Origin: Histomonas meleagridis
Lineage: Eukaryota; Parabasalia; Tritrichomonadida; Dientamoebidae
Reading direction: 5' to 3'
Length of the DNA: 64,000 nt
Assembly: GCA_020186115.1 (NCBI GenBank)
Contig: WSYJ01000164.1
Coordinates: 310,001 to 374,000, forward strand
The notes beneath the pieces are model-generated. The model made no database searches and was not told the origin of the DNA. It saw only the letters and a program-made list of their open reading frames with translations. The position numbers were made by a program, and so were the translations under genes. How positions within the stretch are numbered: the first letter of the stretch is position 1; the number at the start of each line of letters is the position of its first letter. Shown here piece by piece: positions 46,978 through 57,481 of this stretch.

Positions 46978-49724
46978 TTACATATTTCTATTAAATTTAT
47001 TTTCTTTAAAATCAACTGCAAATGGGTCATCATAAATATCAGCAAAATTCATGGAAAAGTTATTCATTGAAAATGTACTTTCATTATTAACATTTACATC
47101 ATTCGTACTTTCTTCATCATTAATTTGTTTCTCCGATGATAACTGTTTTCAAATTGGTACAAGATTTAAATGCAGAAGTTTGTATGGAATAAACTGAATT
47201 CGGAATTACAATATTTGTCAATGATGAACATGATTGAAATGCATAACCTCCGATTGTTTGTACATTATTTCCAATAGTAATTGTTTCTAATTTAGAACAA
47301 CTATCGAATGAATCACTATTAATTGTTAGAACTGAATCCGGATTTACAATATTTTGCATTATGCATTTATAAAATGAATAGGTACCAATTGTTACTAAAC
47401 TTTCATCTAAAGTAATTGTTTTTAAATTATAGCAATTATAAAATGAATATGGACAATTGTCAATACATTATCACCCATAGTAAGCGTTTCTGATTTATAA
47501 CAGTAATTAAATGCATAATTTCCAATTGAAATTACTGAATCTGGAATGACAATACTTGTTAAAGTAGAAGCACGATAAAAAGAATATCCTCCAATTGTTG
47601 TAACTGTGTTCGGTATTTCAAATGTTTTCGAAGTTAATTTTTGAGGATAACATACAATTGTAGTAAAATCTTTATTATATAGAATGCCATCATTAACAGT
47701 ATAATAAGTGTTTTCATCAGATACCTCAATTGTTTGAAGATTTATGCAGTATGCAAAACAACCTTAGCCAATTGAAGATACTGATTTTGGAATGAAAAAG
47801 GTTGTCATATGACAACAGTAAAAAGCCAAATTTCCTATTGTTGTAACACTTTCACCAATAGTAACTGACGATAATTGACAATTATAAAATGAATAATTTC
47901 CAATTGTTGTAACTGAATCTGGAATTATAATATTTGTTAATGATGAACATTGAAAAAATGCATAATTTCCAATTATTGTAGCAGAATTTGATATTTTAAT
48001 ATTTTTTAATGCTGAACAACAATAAAATGAATTACTTCCAATTGTTGTAACAGAATCTGGAATTACAAGATTTGTTAATGATGAACATTGAGAAAATGAA
48101 TAATTTCCAATTGTTGTGACTGAATTTGGAATTACTATATTTGTTAATGATGAACAAAAATAAAATGAATAATTTCCAATTATTGTAACTGAATTTGGTA
48201 TTACAATATTTGTTAATGATGAACATTGAGAATATGAATTACTTCCAATTACTGTAACTGTACTTGGAATTTCAAATGTTTTGTCATTAAAAATCAATGG
48301 ATACCAAATAATTTTTGTACAATCCTTATTGTAAAGAACTCCATTATTTCCACTACACTAATTATTGTTTTCATCAAATACATTAATAAATTGAAGTTTA
48401 GAGCAATATGAAAAGACACCATCACCAATTGGATTAACTGATTTTGGATTTGTAATACTTATTAATGAACTGCAGTATTGGAATGCATAATTTCCGATTG
48501 ATGTTACAGAATTTAGAATTACGAGTCTTTTTAATGATGAGCACCCATCAAACATAGAATTTCCAATAGCTTCAATATTTTCACCAATTGTAACTGTTTC
48601 TAATCTGGAACAAGATACACATACAGAAATTCCAATTGATGTTACAGAATTTGGAATTACAATATTTGTTAATCCACAATCTTCGAACGCATTATTTCCG
48701 ATTATTTTTACATTATTTCCTAAATTAATTGATGTTAATGAAGAATAAGAAAATACATAATTTTCAATTGATTCAACCGAATTTGGAATTGTGATATTTA
48801 GGAAAGAACATTCGCTTAATGCATAACTTTTGATTGTTATTATACTTTCCCCTAAATAGATTGTTTCTAAACTATAACAACTACAAAACGTATAGTTTTC
48901 ATTTACTGTAACTGAATTTGGAATTACAACATTTTTTAATGATGAACAATCATAAAATGCATAAATTCCAATTGTTGTAACTGTATTTGGAATTGAAATA
49001 GATGTTAAAGTTGAACATGAATAAAATGAATAATTTCCAATTGTTGTAACTGTATTTGGAATTGAAATAGATGTTAAAGTTGAACATGAATAAAATGAAT
49101 AATTTCCAATTGTTGTAACTGTATTTGGAATTGAAATAGATGTTAAAGTTGAACATGAATAAAATGAATAATTTCCAATTGTTGTACCTGTACTTGGAAT
49201 TTCAAATGTTGTGATAGATGTCCCCCCTGGATAACAAATTATTTTTGTACGATCTTACTAATAAAGAATTCCATTATTTCCACAAAAATTATTATTTTCA
49301 TTAGATACATTAATAAATTGAAGCTTACTACAATATGCAAATATTTCATCGCCAAATGAACTTACAGATTTTGGAATGAAAATATTAGTTACCGATGAAG
49401 AACAAAATGCATAACTTTCAATTATTTCTACATTATCACCAATGCTAATTTCGTATAATTGTGTGCAATAATAAAATGCATAACTTCCAATTGAAGTAAC
49501 AGAGTTGCCAATATCAAGCGAAGTTAATAAAGACCATTGGCTGAAAGCTATATTTCCAATTTCATTAATTTCACCACCTATTGTAAGATGAATTGTTATA
49601 TTTTTATATGTGTCTCTTTCATTATATTCTTAAAGTGTAGAGATAGAAAGAGTATAAGTTGATACAGTATATGTATCAAAGGAGTGTGAGAAAAATAATA
49701 TAAACAACAAAGGAAAAATGTTAT
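46978..49724 (-). pseudogene. BspA-like leucine-rich-repeat surface protein, multiply broken
   Basis: The minus strand encodes a series of 23-residue TpLRR units (SVTTIGNYSFYxCSSLTNIVIPN type), as in trichomonad BspA-like surface proteins. A signal-peptide-like start is visible (TFFLCCLYYFSHS), but its first codon is ATA at 49724-49722, not ATG. The frame is broken at least six times, including a TAA shortly after the signal region, TAG-TAA near 49258, TAG near 48360, TAA near 47765 and frameshifts near 47455 and 47120. The stalk and membrane segment seem deleted, while a cytoplasmic tail with DDPFAVDFKENKF remains before the final TAA. Intact relatives are thought to act in adhesion. The protein is not made in full from this copy. 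Confidence 0.85.
48966..49172. repeat. Three identical 69-bp tandem units in the LRR pseudogene
   Basis: Units starting at 48966, 49035 and 49104 are 69 bp each and read the same, each encoding one 23-residue LRR unit. A fourth, diverged copy starts at 49173. Identity shows very recent duplication. Confidence 0.85.
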
Positions 49725-50294
49725 GGTATAAATCTTTTTTGCAAAGAATTATCTGGGAAATAAACTTTTTTTTATTTTTATGAAAAGCTCTACAAAGATC
49801 ATCAAAGGTAAGGTTATTTGTGATATGATGTTAAGTTTTTCTGTCTGATTTATATATGTAAAAAATTTAGATCTTGCATTAAGTTTAAACATTTGCTGTA
49901 TTAATGAATTTATTGATATTGATTTTATTGGTAAGTATATATACAACCATAGAGAAAAAATGGTTGTTAACTAAAATTCAACAAAAGCTCATTTCAAGTT
50001 TTTAAACGTGTTTTTTCATTTCAAACAAAATCAAAAGCAATCAGAAAATTTAAAAGAAAATTAAACCGTGATTATCGGCAAGAAAAACTAAGTTTTATTT
50101 TTATGGTCATTATGAGATCATTAAAAAACACCAAAAAGGCATTTTAGTGTTAATGTCATGATAAAGTAAAACTTATATTCGTTCAAATTATAGCTGTATG
50201 ATAATATGACAAATAATTATTTAAATATTTTAATATGATTCACTTTGAAACAGTCTTGCAAGTGAACCACTTTTACGTTAGAAATAATTAAAAC
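49725..50294. other. Intergenic, AT-rich
   Basis: Upstream flank of the BspA-like pseudogene and of the ADP-ribosyltransferase-like gene. Open frames here (for example 49749-49946 minus) lack protein-like pattern. No RNA gene seen. Confidence 0.45.
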
Positions 50295-51509
50295 ATGAAT
50301 TTTAAAATATATATTTTAAATTTTTCATTACCAGGCCCGATTATTTATTTTTTTTTTATACTATTTGGTTTGATGTATTTAAACTTTTATATACATCAAT
50401 TTTATGTTAACATTATAAATCACTTATTTTTAATGAATTTATTCTTTAATATTTTAGAAATTTGTACTCTAGAATCACAAGGTTTCTTTCCAGAAAATCA
50501 GAATAAAGCATATAGTTTACATGCCATTTCACCAAATTTACAAGATCCTAGTGCTCTAAAACAATGTGTACTTAATTAAGTATCAAGATTTGTTCCATTA
50601 GATATTTATGAAAATAATTGGTTTAAACAAGTATTTAATGATTTGGAAAAACTAAAATCGTTGTCAAAAAATCCTTCAGATCCTATAAATTACGATGAAG
50701 CTAAAATAATTCATGATTACTTATTTTATCTAAAACTTACTTCAAGCTTCGATGATGAACTTTTCAATGGGAATATCACTGATTATTTTAAGTGCACATT
50801 TTATAGTTTTACAAGAGGATTTGATAGATTAGCAAAAACAGGATTTACAACAGTTTATAAACCTTCTAAAGATTCTACCTCAACACTATATAAGAAGAAT
50901 ACTCATGTTTCAACAAGATCATTTACATTAGTTCACTCTTCTTTTGAATCAGTTTGTAATCGTGATGTACCTATAATATTTAACATTACTACAAAAAGGA
51001 ATTTGAAAATAATCAAGGATATAAATAAGAAAGATTCAAACACAATGATGTTCCCTCCAGCAACTCGCTTTGTAGTAACCAAAGATCCATATGATTTGAT
51101 ATGCGTAATTGTTGAGGGGCATTTAATGTGCCGTAGTTATACTGAATTTTATTTGTTTAACCCATTTAAAGTAACAATTGTTGAATTAGAAGAAGTTGAT
51201 GAAGACTATGGTCCGATTATTTATGAAGAACGTCATACACAATCTCCTACCAAAACAACACCAAAAGAGAGTACACCAGTTTATACAACCGGATTTACAT
51301 CTGAAGAGCTGAACTCTGATGAATACTCTGAGAATCACCATGAAGATAATCCAGAAGCCCCTGAAAAAGAAGAAAAATCTGGTTCAAAAAAAACATATAT
51401 AATTGTTGTTCCTGTGCTTGCGATAATTCTTATAGTAATTGTGGCTTTCATTATTTATTTCTGCAGGAAATCTACATTAAAAGATACAAATACACATCAA
51501 TCGATGTAA
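50295..51509 (+). pseudogene. ADP-ribosyltransferase-like surface membrane protein with in-frame stop
   Basis: One frame runs from an ATG at 50295 to TAA at 51507-51509 but contains a TAA at 50577-50579. After that stop the protein resembles the arginine-type ADP-ribosyltransferase fold: FKCTFYSFTRGF, an aromatic-Lys pair VYK where YRG is expected, a Ser/Thr-Phe strand (RSFTLVHSSFESV) and MMFPPATRFVVTK, which matches the strand after the catalytic ExE. The ExE glutamates themselves are not present. An acidic Thr/Pro/Ser stalk, a membrane segment (IIVVPVLAIILIVIVAF) and a short basic tail end the protein. The N-terminal part is very hydrophobic and its start is uncertain. The domain call is an inference from short motifs; missing residues plus a stop suggest a decayed or non-enzymatic copy. 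Confidence 0.55.
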
Positions 51510-51677
51510 TGATAGTAAGAATTTCAACATTAATTTCATGAAAATGAAAAATTCACAAAATAAATAAAAAAAAAATATTATTAATAGTAAAAAATATTAT
51601 TAATATTATTAATAGATAATATGAAAGCGAAAAAAATGTAATGAACATAAATAATTTATTAATATTTTACAGAAACA

Positions 51678-51998
51678 TTAATGAAATAAAGATAAAACAT
51701 TTTGATGTTTTGCTATTTCTTGTGCAACTTCATTATTTCCATTTGCATATGCAAGCAAGTGAATTGCAATGCCTCTCTAACCATGGAATTCCATTGGTAA
51801 AAAATATACATTTACTGCCAAAAAATCAATTAATTTCATACAAAGCGCATTACCGAAAGCATTAGCGACTTCATCTGATTTCATGGGCATTAAAAATGTT
51901 TTCCAAATGTTAATTAATTCCGATATATTTCCTTTTGATATCAAGCATTGTTGGTAATAATGTTTGGAATGGGAACTGACAACATTTTGAAGAATAAT
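51678..51998 (-). pseudogene. Relic of an ARM-like protein with in-frame TAG
   Basis: A minus-strand frame of about 106 codons without an ATG is protein-like throughout (QQCLISKGNISELINIW, AFGNALCMKLIDFLAV, IHLLAYANGNNEVAQEIA) apart from one TAG at 51777-51779. The last block looks like an armadillo repeat. Both ends are missing, so it is a gene fragment. Confidence 0.5.
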
Positions 51999-52182
51999 TT
52001 AACTAAATATTGTATAGATAGAAAAAAATGCGTAAATAATAATAAACTAGTCAAAATCGAAAAAGTTCGATACGCCCAATTCTCGAGAATTTTGATTGGT
52101 TTATCGATGATTTTTTAATAGGTTATTTGGCCAGAGCCGGCACATTAAACGGCGTCGGCAGTTATTTCCTGCTTATTAATAA

Positions 52183-52473
52183 ACGTACAACATCATCTCA
52201 CTAACTAATGAACTCGAAGAAATTCATCGAAATTCAAATAAAAATTACACTCCAATAGATGAAGAAATTGACGAATATTTAGAATGGATTGAAGGTGATC
52301 CAGTCAAAGATCGTGATCTTCGCTGGATTGCAATTGAATCCTTGAAAGTTCCATTACCAGAAGGTTGGAAAATATTCCCAAGGAAAGATGGACAAGGTGA
52401 TCCATTTTATTATAATACAAAAACTCGAGAATCATTATGAGATCATCCTCTTTTTTGCGTACAATTATTGTGA
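52183..52473 (+). pseudogene. Fragment with CEP164-type WW domain, Trp codon mutated to TGA
   Basis: A frame without an ATG encodes an acidic helix (EEIDEYLEWIEGDP, then DLRWIAIESL) followed by a WW domain (PLPEGWKIF, DPFYYNTKT, RESL-stop-DHP). The helix-plus-WW arrangement is that of the N terminus of CEP164-like centriolar proteins. The second signature Trp, expected before DHP, is TGA at 52438-52440. The frame ends at TGA 52471-52473 and no further CEP164 sequence is seen. This is a truncated, inactivated copy. Confidence 0.6.
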
Positions 52474-52525
52474 AGTGTTTTTTAAGTAGTTTCTCAAAAA
52501 GTGGATGTGAAACCACTCCCTTGTG

Positions 52526-53548
52526 ATGAAGTGCGTGATTGATTGTGATCCAGGTCATGACGACATGGTAGCTATCATGCTCATGGTTTATTCACCTTCT
52601 CTTTCAATCCAATACATTTCCACAACACATGGAAATCAAACTGTCAATAAGACATATATTAATGCAAGACGCACTCTTAATCTTATTCACCGTGCAGATA
52701 AAATTCCTGTTTATAGAGGGTACGCTTCACCTTTGATTCGTGAAGGCGTTGCTTGCCCTGAGATACATGGAGAATCTGGTCTTGGTGGAGTTGATTGGAG
52801 TGAAATAGATTCTACAATGCCACGCAACCCAGCGCTTGACATTCTAGGGTATGCAGATGAAACCGAACTTAAGCCTACTGATTTCTTTGCTCATCTTCAT
52901 CGATTAATCAGTGAAACGCCCGATAACGAAAGGTTTCAAATTGTCACTACTGCTTCTATGACCAACATAGCGCAATATCTTCGTGTCTATCCCGCAGATG
53001 CTTCAAAAATGAAAATCAGTTGTATGGCAGGTAACTTCAAAACTGTTGGCAACATTCTTCCATTTTCAGAGTTCAATGTTCTTGTTGATCCAGAAGCTAC
53101 TGACCTAATTCTTAAGTCAGCGGTTGAAATGCATTTCTCCGCTCCACTTGATGTCACCCATACAGTGCTTGTGACCCCATCAGTTCTATCCTCGATCGAA
53201 GCAGCCACGAAAAATCTCTCACCGAAGTTCTTTGGTTTCATTCGCGATTTATTATTTTTCTTCACTGACACATACAAGAACGTTTTTGGCTTCAAATCGC
53301 CCCCTCTTCATGATCCTGTTGCTGTGTACTATCTTTTGCACCCAGAACAGTTCGAATGTGTGAAATGTCATGTCGACATCGAAACAAAGGGCGAATACAC
53401 ATATGGCGCATGCTGCAGTGACTTGCTGATGAAAAAGAAAAAGGAACCAAACGCAATAGTTTGCTTAAGATTAGTCAATGGAGGAATCGAAGAATTCTGG
53501 AAAACAGTTATCGGCGTCTGGACTGATATTGCAAAGGAAATTGCATAA
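52526..53548 (+). CDS. Inosine-uridine-type nucleoside hydrolase
   Basis: The 340-residue protein starts MKCVIDCDPGHDD, the Ca-binding Asp cluster of the nucleoside hydrolase family. It also has STTHGNQTV, HGESGLGG, the ILPFSEFNVLVDPEA block that contacts ribose and metal, and the late PPLHDPVAV that supplies the last metal-binding Asp. Such enzymes split ribonucleosides into base and ribose for purine and pyrimidine salvage; trichomonads lack de novo purine synthesis and depend on salvage. An adjacent GTG one codon earlier is not a plausible eukaryotic start. Length is normal. Substrate preference cannot be read from sequence. Confidence 0.95.
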   Translation: MKCVIDCDPGHDDMVAIMLMVYSPSLSIQYISTTHGNQTVNKTYINARRTLNLIHRADKIPVYRGYASPLIREGVACPEIHGESGLGGVDWSEIDSTMPRNPALDILGYADETELKPTDFFAHLHRLISETPDNERFQIVTTASMTNIAQYLRVYPADASKMKISCMAGNFKTVGNILPFSEFNVLVDPEATDLILKSAVEMHFSAPLDVTHTVLVTPSVLSSIEAATKNLSPKFFGFIRDLLFFFTDTYKNVFGFKSPPLHDPVAVYYLLHPEQFECVKCHVDIETKGEYTYGACCSDLLMKKKKEPNAIVCLRLVNGGIEEFWKTVIGVWTDIAKEIA

Positions 53549-54002
53549 AAAGATTTAGTTGTTATCTATTTTGAGTCCAAAAAATGCATTTGAAAAGACT
53601 TTTGTTTCCATTTTTATTGTTTGGAATTCATGATAAGAAATGATATTTAATCATTCATGAAATATTTCGATTTAAATCTAAAAATTAATTTAGTATTTAG
53701 ATGGTGTTACAAATGAAAATATTTTAATAATCTTTGATTATTTTGAAAAACATCAATAGTAACAAAATAATTTCAATGAATGGCGTTTCTTATTAATTTC
53801 TAGAAAGAAAAGATAATGGAAATAATTAGGTGTAGCAAAAGAGCAAATAAATTTTTCTGAGATATTTATTTTAAACTTATAAAAAAATGTTTATCTACAT
53901 TAAATATTTGATATCATACTTCAAACTTTCGAGCAGAAGTCGCAAAATGCTTTTCAACATGTGATTTCATAATAAAAATGTAAAAGAGAACGTTTAAATT
54001 GA
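53549..54002. other. Intergenic, no gene seen
   Basis: AT-rich flank between the nucleoside hydrolase and Myb genes; no coding-like frame or RNA structure recognised. Confidence 0.5.
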
Positions 54003-54863
54003 ATGCAGATGGAAACGTTTCCAGCTCCAATTGCTCCAACAAGAAAGAGAAAGAGAAACAATGCTGCAACAAAAAACAACAAATGGAGTGATGAAGAGGA
54101 TGAACTTCTTCGAAAAATTGCAAGTTCTCAAACAAATATAGATTGGAAACTCCTCAAACCACAATTTCCCGGGAAAACAACACAACAACTCTTTGAAAGA
54201 TGGACAAAGGTTCTTGATCCCAAATTAACAAAAGGATCTTGGACAAGACAAGAAGATGAATTTATCATCAACTTTGTTTCTAAATTCGGATGTAAAAGTT
54301 GGACAAAACTCGCCACAATGCTTCCAGGGCGGGTAGGAAAGCAATGCCGAGAAAGATACATGAATCATTTAAATCCAAACATTCATCATGGTCCATGGAC
54401 GCCAGAAGAAGATCGGCGTCTTTATGCTCTTCATGAAAGCTTTGGTAATCATTGGACTCAGATTGCAAAACAAATGCCAACTCGTGGAGAAAATATGATT
54501 AAGAATAGATGGTATTCAGTTCTTTCCAAGAAAACTCCACAAGAAATGAAACTCACAGACAACAACAACGTACCCGTACAAACTATAGGTACCGTTGTTC
54601 GATCAAATGAACCACTTCCAATTCCAATACTTGAAGATACTTCACAAAATCAACCAATGCATTTTGGAACATCACAAATGTGTGTTACAGGTTCACCTTT
54701 TGCGTTATATACACCTAATTCAAAGGCAACGCCAATGTTAAATCATTGCGATGCCGATAATCAAAAGAGTTTATTCTCTTCACCAACAAAACCAAAGGAT
54801 TCCACTTCAGCTTTATCTGAAAATAAAGCTGAATTTTTGAATCTCTTTGTTACTAATAAATAA
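54003..54863 (+). CDS. Three-repeat Myb DNA-binding protein
   Basis: The 286-residue protein has a basic N terminus (RKRKRNN, likely a nuclear signal) and three Myb repeats: KWSDEEDELLRKIA at about 26-70, GSWTRQEDEFIINFVSKFG...CRERYMNHL at about 78-125 and GPWTPEEDRRLYALHESFG...IKNRWYSVL at about 130-175. Most of the regularly spaced Trp residues are present. The C-terminal 110 residues are polar and probably regulatory. In T. vaginalis, Myb proteins bind AAC-containing promoter elements, and one partners the initiator-binding protein. The next gene downstream is an initiator-binding-domain protein. AACCG motifs in several leaders in this window are possible targets, which is inference. Confidence 0.93.
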   Translation: MQMETFPAPIAPTRKRKRNNAATKNNKWSDEEDELLRKIASSQTNIDWKLLKPQFPGKTTQQLFERWTKVLDPKLTKGSWTRQEDEFIINFVSKFGCKSWTKLATMLPGRVGKQCRERYMNHLNPNIHHGPWTPEEDRRLYALHESFGNHWTQIAKQMPTRGENMIKNRWYSVLSKKTPQEMKLTDNNNVPVQTIGTVVRSNEPLPIPILEDTSQNQPMHFGTSQMCVTGSPFALYTPNSKATPMLNHCDADNQKSLFSSPTKPKDSTSALSENKAEFLNLFVTNK

Positions 54864-55648
54864 AACTTTAATTTCTGGAAATCTTTAAAAAATTGGTTTT
54901 ACTTCCAACATAAATTAAGTACATGTTAAAGCATTTACATCATTAAGAAATTGCATTTTTCCTTAAGGCCTACACCTTTTTGTTGAGAAAAACAACCAGA
55001 GGACTTTTTTAAAATTTTTATGATAATTTATTTATCATCAGGGAATTATTTTATATTATATTATATTTTCTTTTTATATCTTATAATGAAGTTTAAAGTG
55101 TTCTTGTTTGTAGTATAAAATATTTAACTTTGCTTTCTAATCGAAAAAATATTGAGATGATTGTTTTTATGTATTAAAAAAAAAAGAAGAGAATATAAGT
55201 CTTTTTTAATGAAATTTTGATAAAATTTCAATATGATAACGTATTAAAGCAATTTAAAAATAATGAAAGTTAATACCTCTCTTTAGAGTTGAAAAAAAAA
55301 AAATGATTTTTAAAATTTTCGTTTTACAAATAATCTCCGAAAAGGTGTAATTTCTGAAAAATCTTTCGCATCTTTAATCCGTCAGAAGATAAAACTTTTT
55401 CTTTGTATTATTCGGTTTTTCAAGTAAAGAAAAACAGATTCACCCCACATTACGACCGTTTACTCCCCAGAATTTGTCTAATCAATGCCACAAAAAACGA
55501 AAACTAACGTATAAACGGCAAAATTTCCAATTGAATAAGCCTAAAATCTTCCACTTTTTCATGCACGTAAAGTCAAGAAATATCATTATTCAATTCTTGT
55601 GGTCATTCGCGCGTAAACCATTATAAAAGTCAAAAAGTGTCCTTTTGA
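54864..55648. other. Intergenic, 0.8 kb, AT-rich
   Basis: Runs of A and T and short TATAT-type repeats near 55050. No coding-like frame. The last 100 bp form the leader of the initiator-binding-domain gene and are less AT-rich (TAAACGGC at 55513). Confidence 0.5.
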
Positions 55649-56509
55649 ATGATGACGGATGCTCCTCGTCAACCTACGCGTGGCGCCGATTTTCGCCCGC
55701 ATCCAGTATTCTGGAATCGCCTCCCCAAAGAAGATCAAGTTGAGTTTGCCCGGCTTCGAACTCAACTTCACCAATACCAAAAATCGTATGGGAAAGATCC
55801 AAGGGTTGTTACATTCCGTAAGGAACTCAATGCAGTCTTGAACTTCATTGAGCGCGATGAAGCTCATCGCGAAGAGCGTAGCATTCTCACCGGAATTGCC
55901 TTTGCTGGTCCATTTATCTGTGTAAATACAAGACTTCTCAAGCAATTTTTGGGAAGATGCAAATCATCCATCAATGGTGGCTTTCAACAAATGGGCTACG
56001 TTGCAATTCGAACCAAAACTAAAGCCAGGAATTGCATTGTTGCTGTAATGCACTCACTTACATCTGAGCCATCACTTCTTCGTCAATGGACTGTTCGCGG
56101 CGCGTCACCAAATGCAGAAATATGTTTTGTTTCTTCTTTTCCCATGAATTTGTTACCTGAAGTCACACAATCTGATCTCAACTTAGATAATCATACAAAT
56201 ACTTCAGTGCTTCAATCAACAGCTCTCCGTAACGTAGCAAGACCAAATTCAACTGTTCCACCAATTGCTTCTTTGGATCAAAAACCGAAATTCGCAATAT
56301 ATCAACCATCAAAGTTCATCCCCGAATCTTACTCAGTCGAAAGTTTATCTGCATTCGATGATACTGAATGGAATATCTTACCAGAGCAGGAGCAGGATTC
56401 ATCATGGGAAATTAATGATCTCTCAATTGGAGGAATTCCTCGATCTGTTTCCACATCAATGGACTTTTGCGGTGATTGGCTTAGGATAACAAATGATTGG
56501 GCAGCTTAG
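55649..56509 (+). CDS. Initiator-binding-domain protein (IBP39 family)
   Basis: The 286-residue protein begins with two adjacent Met codons (55649, 55652). Residues about 15-130 match the trichomonad initiator-binding domain: FWNRLPKEDQVEF, a helical stretch, RSILTGIAFAGPFICVNTRLL and the signature LLGKCKSSINGxLQxxGY, here FLGRCKSSINGGFQQMGY. In T. vaginalis IBP39 this domain recognises the Inr element at transcription start sites. The C-terminal part is polar, with SxxFDDTEWNIL and other acidic/aromatic motifs that could bind RNA polymerase II as the C domain of IBP39 does. The protein is shorter than IBP39 and is probably one of several paralogues. Confidence 0.88.
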   Translation: MMTDAPRQPTRGADFRPHPVFWNRLPKEDQVEFARLRTQLHQYQKSYGKDPRVVTFRKELNAVLNFIERDEAHREERSILTGIAFAGPFICVNTRLLKQFLGRCKSSINGGFQQMGYVAIRTKTKARNCIVAVMHSLTSEPSLLRQWTVRGASPNAEICFVSSFPMNLLPEVTQSDLNLDNHTNTSVLQSTALRNVARPNSTVPPIASLDQKPKFAIYQPSKFIPESYSVESLSAFDDTEWNILPEQEQDSSWEINDLSIGGIPRSVSTSMDFCGDWLRITNDWAA

Positions 56510-57208
56510 GATATAAATATATTATTACAAATTATTGTGCTCAATTATTATGTCGAGGAGTATTAATACACGCGGTAACGCGGTATTTTTTTATTGTAGT
56601 GTGTTTTGAGAAAATAGAAAAAAGTAATTGTGAAATTGATATTCAAAATTTGTATATTTGAATATCAGTTTTATTCATAGTGAGTTGGAATATGGGAAAT
56701 TGGATTAGCCTATGTGTGTTTATTTATTGAGAATGTTTATGAAATTGAAACTTTATTATATTGTTTCAAGTCAAATAGTAATTTCAATATGAGAAAGAAT
56801 AACCGAATTTTGCTTTGATCAAAGCAATTTAATTAAATGGATGATGCCCTTATGTTTTGAGTTATAATATATAATGAATTGATCATTTCATGTCATACGA
56901 AACGACTTATAGGCTGGTTGTCAGTGGTTTGCTTTTTTCTCTGCTGATGGTCTAAAGAATTTTAGATTTTTAATAGAGATTATGAATTTCAGAATGAGAC
57001 ATTTTATTGATTTGCTGAGCCTTAGTTTTAAGGGATCAATCAAATCGTTTGTTTGTGTTTAATATGAAGATGTTAATATCTTTTTTCGGTTATTGTTGCT
57101 TCGTTCGTGCTCTTCAGCGTTGGTTTCATCCTTTCGGCTCCTTCCAATTCACAACAAAACCGCTTTTTTTAATTGAAACCGAAAAATTTCTTATCATTTG
57201 TGTGCAGG
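56510..57208. other. Intergenic and LC8 leader
   Basis: Contains a CGCGGTAACGCGGTA direct repeat near 56571-56585 just after the initiator-binding gene and the LC8 leader with AACCGCTTTTTT (57158-57169). No further gene is recognised. Confidence 0.5.
57158..57169 (+). promoter_or_regulatory. AACCGCTTTTTT leader element before LC8
   Basis: Same 12-mer as at 6864-6875 before the RfbH/ColD-like gene, again on the coding strand and within 60 bp of the start codon. A second AAACCG follows at 57176. Confidence 0.4.
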
Positions 57209-57481
57209 ATGGCTCAGGACCGCCGTGCAGTCGTTAAGAATGTTGATATGTCCGATGAAATGCAAGCTGATGCAATTGACATTGCAACACAGGCTTTAGA
57301 TCGTTTCAATATTGAAAAGGATATCGCAGCTTATATCAAAAAAGAATTCGACAAAAAATATAACCCAACATGGCACTGCGTTGTTGGTCGCTCTTTCGGT
57401 TCTTTCGTTACACATGAAACAAAGCACTTTGTTTACTTTTACATTGGTCAAGTCGCAGTCCAACTTTGGAAATGTGGTTAA
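57209..57481 (+). CDS. Dynein light chain LC8
   Basis: The 90-residue protein starts [15 protein letters not shown] and carries the whole LC8/DYNLL sequence: two N-terminal helices ([29 protein letters not shown]), then [30 protein letters not shown] and the last strand VAVQLWKCG. Length equals the family standard (89-90). LC8 is a dimeric hub that binds short peptides of dynein intermediate chain and many other proteins, in cytoplasmic and axonemal dynein. A flagellate with several dyneins is expected to have it. Confidence 0.98.
   Translation: MAQDRRAVVKNVDMSDEMQADAIDIATQALDRFNIEKDIAAYIKKEFDKKYNPTWHCVVGRSFGSFVTHETKHFVYFYIGQVAVQLWKCG

Noticed and set aside
49749-49946. 65-codon minus-strand frame upstream of the BspA pseudogene
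   Set aside because: No protein-like pattern, and the signal-peptide-like start of the pseudogene lies elsewhere (49724).
4170-52440. Reassignment of UGA to an amino acid, suggested by the in-frame TGA in the Rab gene and at a WW-domain Trp
   Set aside because: TGA ends otherwise complete genes here (glycosyltransferase at 14233, HAD hydrolase at 41255, ankyrin array at 46241), and other broken genes in the window carry TAA or TAG, so ordinary decay is simpler.
57190-57208. 3' splice site (TGTGTGCAG) directly before the LC8 ATG
   Set aside because: LC8 is complete from its ATG, no upstream exon with GTAT is evident, and the acceptor lacks the CTAAT branch sequence seen in the Rac intron.
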